Part shown: positions 33,518-42,542 of the stretch, piece by piece
Position numbering within the stretch: the stretch's first letter is position 1
Layout of the letters: each line of letters starts with the position of its first letter
Assembly (NCBI GenBank): GCA_016285345.1
Contig: JAEEQN010000027.1
Coordinates: forward strand, 1-42,542
DNA from: Victivallales bacterium
GTDB lineage: Bacteria > Verrucomicrobiota > Lentisphaeria > Victivallales > UBA1829
Reading direction: 5' to 3'
DNA length: 42,542 bases
Notes under the pieces: model-generated
Database searches by the model: none
What the model saw: only the letters and a program-made list of their open reading frames with translations
What the model was told of the DNA's origin: nothing
Position numbers and translations under genes: made by a program

Positions 33518-34357
33518 TCACAGCTCGTCGCCGTGTGCGACAAGCCCGCCGAACAGATAGACAACCGCCGCGCCCTTTATCACCCAGGAACAGGGCGTCG
33601 TAATCAGGATGTCCGTGACGGCCGCCGAGGGAAGCCAGAAATATTTCCAGCAGTAGCCGAGCGCTCCGATCGGGTCTTCGTTGTCCCGTTTCGCCTCATC
33701 CTCGAATTCATCCGCGAACACGTGGAGGCTGTTGGCGAAAACATCGTCGCGGGTCAGCATTTCATAGCGGGAGCCGTCCTGAGCATACGGAAACAGCAGG
33801 AGCGCATTGTAAATCGGTTCCAGACGGATCACGCACGGTCCGGACAGAACCGGCAGGTCGTCCGGATGCACATGCATGCGAAGCGTGTCGTCCGGCCGAA
33901 CAAACGGCAGGCGTGTTGCGGAAAGAACGGTTCCGTCCCGTATGAGTTCCACGGGATTGTCGAACTGGTTTTCGCCCGGCATCCACTCACGCAGGAAGTT
34001 GTGGGCGCGAAGCGCGGCGGGATCGGGAACCGCTTCAAAATGAACGCGGATCAGGTTCTCCGGGACGGGTTCCAGCGGGATACGCTTCTCAAACGGCTTG
34101 TATGTATTCCAGGACACGTCGAACGCGGTGAGGAACGGCCATACATAGTGCTTTGTCTGCTTTTTGCCGGAAAACACGATCTCGCTGCAGTCGGGGGAAT
34201 ACTCGTAATGACGGTTTGTGATGCTTGCTTTTTCGGAACCGAGGCGATTCCACGTCTTTTCGGTCATCGTCCAGCAGCAGCCGGTGCAGAAGAATCCCGC
34301 CGCCATGACGAGCACGGCGAAGAGGAGATTGCGGATCAGCGTCTTTTTCCAGTTCAT
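33518..34357 (-). CDS. Predicted lipoprotein, YceK-like C-terminus (copy 2)
   Basis: 279 residues. A signal with a lipobox (FFCTGC) near residues 22-27, then a body with KRIPLEPVPENLIRVHFE and an end WLPSAAVTDILITTPCSWV. The last recalls the YceK/YidQ (DUF1375) pattern of a Pro-Ser-x-x-x-Asp segment followed by a hydrophobic stretch. The gene 39 bases upstream is a clear paralogue (ERIPLDPLPENLMRCRL). Function is not known. AAGGAGCAAGACA before the ATG is the ribosome site and is shared in sequence with the paralogue. Confidence 0.8.
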   Translation of the reverse strand: MNWKKTLIRNLLFAVLVMAAGFFCTGCCWTMTEKTWNRLGSEKASITNRHYEYSPDCSEIVFSGKKQTKHYVWPFLTAFDVSWNTYKPFEKRIPLEPVPENLIRVHFEAVPDPAALRAHNFLREWMPGENQFDNPVELIRDGTVLSATRLPFVRPDDTLRMHVHPDDLPVLSGPCVIRLEPIYNALLLFPYAQDGSRYEMLTRDDVFANSLHVFADEFEDEAKRDNEDPIGALGYCWKYFWLPSAAVTDILITTPCSWVIKGAAVVYLFGGLVAHGDEL

Positions 34358-34396
34358 TGTCTTGCTCCTTTGTACGTCGCGGCCGGGGCGACGGTG

Positions 34397-35479
34397 TTAT
34401 TGGATCGATGCTCCGACGGCCATATATCCGAGGTAGTAGTAAAAAGACATGGGGACCGTTGCGGGCAGGAACGCCACGTCCAGGACGAATGCAGGCGGCA
34501 GCATGACCGTTTTCCAGAGGGTCGCGCCGAACGAGGGGAACCGGTCCCCCATGAGGCGTTCGTATTCGATCATGCGCGCTTCCTCCTGTCCTTCCAGGAA
34601 CGGATAATAATACCGGAGTTCCTCGCGCTGGTCCCATTCCTTTGCCGCCTGATACAACATCTCGTGCCGTTGATCGTATGGATCGTATGTGGAGCCGCCG
34701 ACGCTGCTCAGAATGACTCTGCAGAAATCGAAATAAGAGGGGATCTTTCCTCTTTTCGCTTCACGCGCTTTATATTCTTCCCGGTAGATCCGGTCCAATT
34801 CCCCCAGCCATTCCCGGTAGGGATTCGGCCGCGAGGAGCAGGGCGCGACGGTCAGGAGTTCGTAGCTGCGGCCGTCCAGGGAACGCGAAAGCGGGATCAT
34901 GAGGCGCAGCTCGCCCGCCATTTTCGCTGGCGCGGGCGATCCGGCCTGCACGTCCTTGTCCGCCGGGAGTTCTCCGGTTTCGTTCTTCGGAATCAGGCGG
35001 ACGCGGAACGGCTGGGACAAAGTATATTGTTCTTCGGGACGGGTCCTGAGATGAAGCGTTTCGTCCGCCTGTAACGGAAGCGATTCGACCTCGATGTCGA
35101 ATCTGTCGTTGGGGATCATGTTTTCGGTCGTGTCATGCCAGTATTTCTGCGCGTCGGGATCCTCTTCCACGATCAGGCGGCAGCGCATCAGGTTTTCCGG
35201 CAGGGGGTCGAGCGGGATGCGTTCCTTCCACGTCGATCTCGACTGTAATCCGAGGGAGGAACGGGTTGTTATCCTTGAGCTCGTGAGGATGATCTCGTCC
35301 CGGTCGGGCGACAGTTCGTATTTGGGAGAGTCGAAATAGGATTTGCTTGCGCCGAATTTGCTGTTCAAAACGTATGCGGAGCAGCATCCCGTCAGGCAGA
35401 CGCCGACCGCGCAGAACAGGATAAGCAGGGTGATATGGATGAAACCGATGTCCCGGACAGTTATTATCTTTTTGACCAT
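34397..35479 (-). CDS. Predicted lipoprotein, YceK-like C-terminus (copy 1)
   Basis: 360 residues. A signal peptide with lipobox VCLTGC at about residue 32 precedes a body holding ERIPLDPLPENLMRCRL, long Arg/Tyr/Glu-rich helices (about 225-320) and a tail MLPPAFVLDVAFLPATVPMSFYYYLG. It is a paralogue of the downstream gene, with an extra helical insert. The start is taken at 35479 since CGGAG lies seven bases before it, as in the paralogue; an ATG seven codons upstream is possible. Substrate or partner is unknown. Confidence 0.8.
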   Translation of the reverse strand: MVKKIITVRDIGFIHITLLILFCAVGVCLTGCCSAYVLNSKFGASKSYFDSPKYELSPDRDEIILTSSRITTRSSLGLQSRSTWKERIPLDPLPENLMRCRLIVEEDPDAQKYWHDTTENMIPNDRFDIEVESLPLQADETLHLRTRPEEQYTLSQPFRVRLIPKNETGELPADKDVQAGSPAPAKMAGELRLMIPLSRSLDGRSYELLTVAPCSSRPNPYREWLGELDRIYREEYKAREAKRGKIPSYFDFCRVILSSVGGSTYDPYDQRHEMLYQAAKEWDQREELRYYYPFLEGQEEARMIEYERLMGDRFPSFGATLWKTVMLPPAFVLDVAFLPATVPMSFYYYLGYMAVGASIQ

Positions 35480-35511
35480 TGTCTTGCTCCGTATGATCAT
35501 GTTGCTGTCAT

Positions 35512-35539
35512 ACTATATCACAATAATCCGAAAAAACAA
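35512..35539 (-). promoter_or_regulatory. Promoter for the lipoprotein pair
   Basis: TTGTTT (35534-35539), 16-bp spacer, TATAGT (35512-35517) on the minus strand. Confidence 0.5.
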
Positions 35540-35598
35540 CCTAAATCAAAAAAAGCAGAGGATTACGAAAAAAGCGGCGCAAAAGGTTTATGACGCGT

Positions 35599-36258
35599 CT
35601 ACAGGATTTCGACGGGGTTCTCAAACAGCTCAGGATGTTCCTGATACAGCTGGCAGTCAGGAGAAACAAGAGATACTCTGCGCCGGAGCAGGACAGTAAG
35701 CTCATTTAGAAACGCGACTTGATCAAAAAGAGAAAAAGGCCGGGTCGGTTCGAAAAGAAACTCCAACTCCGAATCGTAGTTCTCGGAACGACCGGCGATT
35801 TCTCCAAACACCTTGAGCGATTTTATATGGAAGCGTCCGGCTATTTCCCTGATTTCAGCTTGATTGCGAAGCAGAAAATCAAGAGCATGTTCCTGTGATT
35901 GATCGAATTGCCGTTTTGCGCTCAGAAATTCGGGAATCTCTTTGATCTGCTTCAATGCCAAAGGCACATCCTCCCGGGCAATCGACCAGACGACGTCCAG
36001 ATCGATCCCGAAATAATGATGCGAGAGCAGGTCGCGGAACTTCGCCATATAGGACCAGTCGACATCCGGATACTTTTCCCGGAAGTCCTGGGATAAATTC
36101 TTGACGGCTTCCCCGATGATCTCAAATTTGCGTTCGATGGCGTCCTGACGCATTTTCTCGGAAAAGAATTCCGCTTGGCCGTCCGCGGTATAGGTGACGA
36201 TGTCATTCAGCGCTTCGTAAATATGCAGAAGGAACGTACCGTCGGACCGCATTTTCAT
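35599..36258 (-). CDS. hepT: HepT-like HEPN toxin fused to a degenerate nucleotidyltransferase domain
   Basis: 219 residues in two parts. Residues 1-115 are a HepT/DUF86 HEPN domain with the RX4HXY motif R75-D-L-L-S-H80-H-Y82, the ribonuclease core and AMPylation site. Residues 130-219 resemble a MNT nucleotidyltransferase: FGEIAGRSENYDSELEFLFE lines up with FGSxxRGExxxDSDIDLLVE. Here Ser of the GS motif is Glu153, both catalytic Asp are Glu (164, 166) and the third Asp position is Ser196. The active site is thus probably dead. The neighbouring MntA (36255-36545) has all of these residues intact. The gene overlaps mntA by ATGA. Confidence 0.85.
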   Translation of the reverse strand: MKMRSDGTFLLHIYEALNDIVTYTADGQAEFFSEKMRQDAIERKFEIIGEAVKNLSQDFREKYPDVDWSYMAKFRDLLSHHYFGIDLDVVWSIAREDVPLALKQIKEIPEFLSAKRQFDQSQEHALDFLLRNQAEIREIAGRFHIKSLKVFGEIAGRSENYDSELEFLFEPTRPFSLFDQVAFLNELTVLLRRRVSLVSPDCQLYQEHPELFENPVEIL

Positions 36259-36545
36259 AAAAGGACGGCCTCTTTAAGTACGGTGCTCCGGATGAACGGG
36301 CTGAGTCCGTTTTTGGAAACGACGTCGACGCTGCATCCCAGGAGCTTTTCGAATCCGTCCTGAAGCCCGAGCAGGTCGCGGAAGGAAACGCCTTTCTGCA
36401 GTTCCACAAGAAGGTCAATGTCGCTGCCGGGAGTCTCCTCTTTGCGGGCGCAGGAACCGAACACATAGACCCTGTCGGCCTTGTGCTGTCTGGCGATTTC
36501 GTAGATTTCGCTTCTCAAACTGCGCAGTCTGTCGAGCTGGCACAT
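36255..36545 (-). CDS. mntA: MntA-type nucleotidyltransferase antitoxin
   Basis: 96 residues. Active-site motif GSCARKEETPGSDIDLLVE with Gly30-Ser31, Asp42, Asp44, and Asp74 in SVDVVS. It is expected to transfer AMP groups to the Tyr of the HepT RX4HXY motif and so silence it. GCAGGAG lies eight bases before the ATG. First gene of a two-gene operon whose promoter is flanked by a perfect inverted repeat. Confidence 0.92.
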   Translation of the reverse strand: MCQLDRLRSLRSEIYEIARQHKADRVYVFGSCARKEETPGSDIDLLVELQKGVSFRDLLGLQDGFEKLLGCSVDVVSKNGLSPFIRSTVLKEAVLL

Positions 36546-36573
36546 GGTTTGTCTCCTGCGTTAAAAAGAAAGC

Positions 36574-36612
36574 TTCCTGTTCATTGTCTATAATTTACGC
36601 CCGGAACAGGAA
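36574..36612. promoter_or_regulatory. Perfect 9-bp inverted repeat flanking the mntA -10 (candidate operator)
   Basis: TTCCTGTTC (36574-36582) and GAACAGGAA (36604-36612), 21 bp apart, with half-site centres 30 bp apart, about three helical turns, enclosing the -10 (36592-36597). Confidence 0.6.
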
Positions 36613-36620
36613 AAAGTCAA
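36592..36620 (-). promoter_or_regulatory. Promoter for mntA-hepT
   Basis: TTGACT (36615-36620), 17-bp spacer, TAAATT (36592-36597). Confidence 0.6.
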
Positions 36621-36684
36621 ATCATATTCGGGATTTCTTTCAGCTCCATGTCTTTTTCCAGGCTGAATATATCGCACCTTATTG

Positions 36685-36707
36685 AAAAAAGCAAGGGAGA
36701 CCTTCGC
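36685..36707 (-). terminator. Probable terminator after alr
   Basis: On the minus strand GCGAAGG and CCTTGC pair with one bulge around TCTC, followed by TTTTTT. Confidence 0.5.
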
Positions 36708-36711
36708 GGCC

Positions 36712-37827
36712 TTACCGCGCGACGTAGCGGCGCTCCATGCGGCCGCCGAACGAACAGAGGATGTCGTAGACGTGCGTGCCTTTGAGCTTCGCCCATTCCT
36801 CGGGGGAAACGGTCTCGCCCATGTCGGAACCGATGAGCGTGACGATCTCGCCCTGGTCGGGGAGTTCGCCGCCGAGCGGAGCCAGCGAGACCATCATGTA
36901 GTCCATGCAGACGCGTCCGAGCACGGGGCAGCGGTATCCGCGGATCAGGATCTCGGCCTGATTGGAAAGCTGGAGCGGGAGGCCGTCGGCATAGCCCGCG
37001 GAAATGAGCGCGATGTCGGTGTCCTCCGGGAGCGTGTACGTGCATTCGTAGCCGACGTTGTGGCCTTTCGGGAGACGGCGGACGGCGATCACGTGCGAAT
37101 AGCAGGAGACGACCGGTTCGAGGCTGGAAGCGAGCTTCGGATCGGGGGAGAACCCGTACAGCGAAAGTCCGGTGCGGGCGCAGTTGTAGGGCGTCCGGAC
37201 CGATTCGTGCAGGCAGCCGATGGCATCGCTGTTCGCGAAATGCACGTTCGGGATCATGATATGGCGTTCGGCGACGGCGTCCAGCACATAACGGAACAAC
37301 CGGAGCTGTTCGCGCGTCATGGGGTGGTCGATCTTGTAGCCGACGGGGAAATGCGAGAAGATGTCGGTGCAGCGGATATTGGGGAGCGCGGCGATCTTCG
37401 CGATGGCGTCCGGGGCCTCTTCGGGGAGCAGGCCGAGGCGCCCCATGCCGGTGTCGAGCTTGATCATCACGTCGAGCGTGCGGCGCTGGCGGACGGCCTC
37501 CTCGCTGAGCATCCGCGCGACTTCGAGCGAAGGGATGCTCGGGACCATGCCGAAATGCACGACGTCCGCGATCTCGGTGTTCAGCAGAGCGCCGAGCAGA
37601 CGGACGTTTTTTCCGAAGGAGATGATCTTGAGGGCTTCCGAAGGAGTCGCCACGCAGAACGTCGGGGCGTAGTCGCAGAGCGACCGCGCGACCTCGACCG
37701 CGCCCAGGTTGTAGGCGTCCGCCTTGATGACCGGGAAGAGCGCGGCGGGCGAAATCGACCGTGCGAGCGTACGGTAGTTGCGCTGCAGTGCGCCGAGGTC
37801 GATTTCGAGCCAGATTCTGTCGGGCAT
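36712..37827 (-). CDS. alr: Alanine racemase
   Basis: 371 residues, a PLP enzyme making D-alanine for peptidoglycan. VIKADAYN has the PLP Lys35; DTGMGRLG, CARTGLSLYG, VGYECTY (second catalytic base Tyr) and GRVCMDYMMV follow, and the end RMERRYV fits the family's Arg-x-x-Arg end. KADAYN in place of the usual KANAYGHG is a mild variant. It begins 26 bases after the carB stop and may be read from the carB promoter. It is complete and of normal length. Confidence 0.92.
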   Translation of the reverse strand: MPDRIWLEIDLGALQRNYRTLARSISPAALFPVIKADAYNLGAVEVARSLCDYAPTFCVATPSEALKIISFGKNVRLLGALLNTEIADVVHFGMVPSIPSLEVARMLSEEAVRQRRTLDVMIKLDTGMGRLGLLPEEAPDAIAKIAALPNIRCTDIFSHFPVGYKIDHPMTREQLRLFRYVLDAVAERHIMIPNVHFANSDAIGCLHESVRTPYNCARTGLSLYGFSPDPKLASSLEPVVSCYSHVIAVRRLPKGHNVGYECTYTLPEDTDIALISAGYADGLPLQLSNQAEILIRGYRCPVLGRVCMDYMMVSLAPLGGELPDQGEIVTLIGSDMGETVSPEEWAKLKGTHVYDILCSFGGRMERRYVAR

Positions 37828-37853
37828 GATCCGGAGTCCCCCTCTGCGTCAGA

Positions 37854-41054
<3,201 letters not shown>

Positions 41055-41106
41055 TGTGTCTTCTCCGTGTTTTGTCGTTGGCTTATTCGCAAAAAAACAA
41101 ATTGAA

Positions 41107-41136
41107 ATAATATGCCATAATTTCTCTATATTTCAA
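41107..41136 (-). promoter_or_regulatory. Promoter for carB(-alr)
   Basis: TTGAAA (41131-41136), 18-bp spacer, TATTAT (41107-41112) on the minus strand. Confidence 0.65.
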
Positions 41137-41158
41137 GCGCGGGACGTGTTTTTTCACG

Positions 41159-41193
41159 AAAAAAGGCGGTCTCCCGCAGAGGGGGAGACCGCC
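41159..41193 (-). terminator. Strong terminator after the GH10 gene
   Basis: A perfect 11-bp stem GGCGGTCTCCC/GGGAGACCGCC with a seven-base loop, followed on the minus strand by TTTTTT. It ends the xylanase transcript just before the carB promoter. The 90 bp between the stem and the xylanase stop shows no gene. Confidence 0.92.
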
Positions 41194-41284
41194 GGTGACT
41201 TTCGTCGGAAAAAAGGTCGGAGAGTTTGCCTTCCCGAGCTCAAGCGCAGCTGAGAGCACTATCGCAGGGGAGGGCTTGCCTTCC

Positions 41285-42406
41285 TTACTTCTTGAGGGCT
41301 TTCTGGCCTTTCTTCAGGGACTCGAGCACGGAGTAGTAGCAGGGCTTCGGATCGAGGTTGTTGTCGAAGATGAGGGGCTGGCCGCCGCGGAGCCAGGACC
41401 AGCTGTCGCCGATACCCCAGAGGGTGACCGCGTAGATGCTCTCATGATACTTCACGAAGAGGTCGAAGATCTGGCCGTAGCGCTTCGCGAGCGCGTCGGC
41501 GGAGCTGTCGGCGTTGCCCTGAACGCTGTCGTCGCGTTCGAGGCCGCGTCCGCTGTTGCGGAAACCGTTGCGGGTGTTGATGTCCATTTCGGAGATGATG
41601 ATCTTGCAGCCGGTGGCGGCATAGGCCTTGAACGCGGCTTCGATGGTCTCGATGGACGGATCGTCGTTGCTCTGCCAGTGGGCCTGCATGCCGATGGCGT
41701 CGATTCTGACGCCCTTGGCCTTGAAGTCGTTGACCATCTTCACGACGGCCTGCACCTTGCCGGGCTTGTACATATTGAAGTCATTGTAGACCAGGAGCAC
41801 TTTTTCCTCGCCGAGTTCCTTGGCGACCTTGTCGGCGATGCGGAACGCCTGTTCCATGTAGTCGTCGCCGATGTTCTGGCGCCACGGGGAGAAGCCGCGC
41901 GGACGGCCATCGTCTTCGAAGCACTCATTGCAGACGTCCCAGCTCTGGATTTTGCCTTTCCAGTGCGTCATGAGGGCGCGGATGTGGTTTTCGAGGCGGG
42001 CCAGGACGACTTCGCGCATCGGACGGCCGTCGTTGGGGTTCTGGAAGACCCACTGCGGGGTCTGGCTGTGCCAGAGGAACGTGTGGCCGTGGACCTTCAT
42101 GCCGTACTTCTGGGCGAATTCGACGAGGGTGTCACCGGCGCGGTAGTTGAACTGGCCTTCCTGCGGCTCCGTGGCGTCGAACTTCATTTCGTTCTCGCAG
42201 GTCAGACGGTTGAAGTCCTGCGCGAGGATGTCGGAGGCGATGAGGTCGCTGAACGCACGGGTCGGGGCCGCGTTGCCGATCAGGAAGAGACCTTCGGCGG
42301 CGTCGCGGAGACGGGTGGGTTCATCGGCGGCCTGAGCCTGGAACGCGAGGGCGCCGAGGCAGATGCCCGCCACGATGGCGGAGACGGATTTCATGGAGAT
42401 AGACAT
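41285..42406 (-). CDS. Secreted GH10 endo-beta-1,4-xylanase
   Basis: 373 residues. Signal peptide of about 26 residues (cleavage near QAQAAD), then one GH10 barrel: HGHTFLWHSQTPQW, WDVCNE with acid/base Glu161, GMQAHW, and ISEMDI with nucleophile Glu273, then LWGIGDSWSWLRGG. No carbohydrate-binding module or anchor follows. It cuts xylan with retention. The ATG at 42406 follows AAGGA by about 11 bases; an ATG four codons on is possible. The upstream gene end is 47 bases away with no terminator, so co-transcription is likely. Confidence 0.93.
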   Translation of the reverse strand: MSISMKSVSAIVAGICLGALAFQAQAADEPTRLRDAAEGLFLIGNAAPTRAFSDLIASDILAQDFNRLTCENEMKFDATEPQEGQFNYRAGDTLVEFAQKYGMKVHGHTFLWHSQTPQWVFQNPNDGRPMREVVLARLENHIRALMTHWKGKIQSWDVCNECFEDDGRPRGFSPWRQNIGDDYMEQAFRIADKVAKELGEEKVLLVYNDFNMYKPGKVQAVVKMVNDFKAKGVRIDAIGMQAHWQSNDDPSIETIEAAFKAYAATGCKIIISEMDINTRNGFRNSGRGLERDDSVQGNADSSADALAKRYGQIFDLFVKYHESIYAVTLWGIGDSWSWLRGGQPLIFDNNLDPKPCYYSVLESLKKGQKALKK

Positions 42407-42453
42407 TTTGTTTTTGTCCTTATGTTAGGGTTGCGTTGATGGGATTGTCCGAA

Positions 42454-42542
42454 TCATTTGAACTGGTACCAGTCGAGCAGAGCAGTGCTTTCGACCGGCT
42501 TGGGACCCGCGGCCTGCTGCTGGCCGCCCTGCTGTCCGGGGC
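42454..42542 (-). CDS. 3' end of a gene with a Gln/Gly-rich tail (partial)
   Basis: Only the last 28 or so codons are present, ending in TGA at 42454-42456. The peptide is Pro/Gln/Gly-rich (PGQQGGQQQAAGPKP) and ends VESTALLDWYQFK. It runs off the window edge. The tail resembles a disordered linker in exported proteins but the gene cannot be named. Confidence 0.6.
   Translation of the reverse strand, partial: PGQQGGQQQAAGPKPVESTALLDWYQFK

Overview
The window looks like chromosome from a GC-rich, Gram-negative, probably gut or other host-associated carbohydrate degrader. My best guess is Lentisphaerota/Victivallales or a close PVC relative. Support: TonB/ExbB/ExbD and ADP-heptose/LPS genes imply an outer membrane; there are secreted GH95 and GH10 enzymes, an oxygen-sensitive indolepyruvate:ferredoxin oxidoreductase, and a tandem pair of divergent secretin-like proteins. 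The taxon is inferred from gene content, not shown. Many promoters fit a plain sigma-70 pattern (TTGAnn, 16-18 bp, TATAnT), and AT-rich spacers stand out from the GC-rich genes.

Layout. 1-655: two 109-bp direct repeats, each with a perfect 16-bp-arm palindrome, then a strong promoter for an EF-G-like GTPase (656-2686). 2868-6407: secreted GH95 fucosidase and an M20 peptidase. 6494-7742 (minus): cupin and prephenate dehydrogenase. 7982-9037: secreted protein of unknown function and FolB. 9124-11270 (minus): exbB-exbD-tonB. 11401-14544: ROK sugar kinase, a membrane-anchored unknown, heptose-7-phosphate kinase and Maf. 14673-16744: iorAB. 16832-20010 (minus): two paralogous secretin-like proteins. 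20559-25700: paaK, ACT protein, RlmD-type methyltransferase, radC, acpS and heptosyltransferase; from the ACT gene onward the stop and start codons overlap.

25718-28668 (minus) is accessory: a four-gene DUF3990/DUF3791 module and a MarR-nucleotidyltransferase pair. 28833-32560 (minus) returns to core functions: class Ic aspartate aminotransferase, SpoU rRNA methyltransferase and a sigma-70 factor. 32690-36545 (minus) is accessory again: a PIN/ribbon-helix-helix toxin-antitoxin pair, two related YceK-like lipoproteins, and a MntA/HepT pair in which HepT is fused to a second, catalytically degenerate nucleotidyltransferase domain. 36712-42406 (minus): alanine racemase, CarB and a secreted GH10 xylanase, then the 3' end of a further gene.

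How the genes fit together. IorAB, PaaK and the ACT protein together suggest conversion between aryl-pyruvates and aryl-acetates; TyrA and the aspartate aminotransferase are nearby aromatic/amino-acid enzymes. Heptose kinase and heptosyltransferase supply LPS core. TonB-ExbBD, GH95 and GH10 fit glycan foraging. The most unusual points are the HepT-pseudo-MNT fusion with its candidate operator, the lox-like repeats at the left edge, the DUF3990 operon, the paired secretins with a long structured leader, and an IorA without its ferredoxin domain. I saw no rRNA, tRNA, CRISPR array, transposase or integrase.
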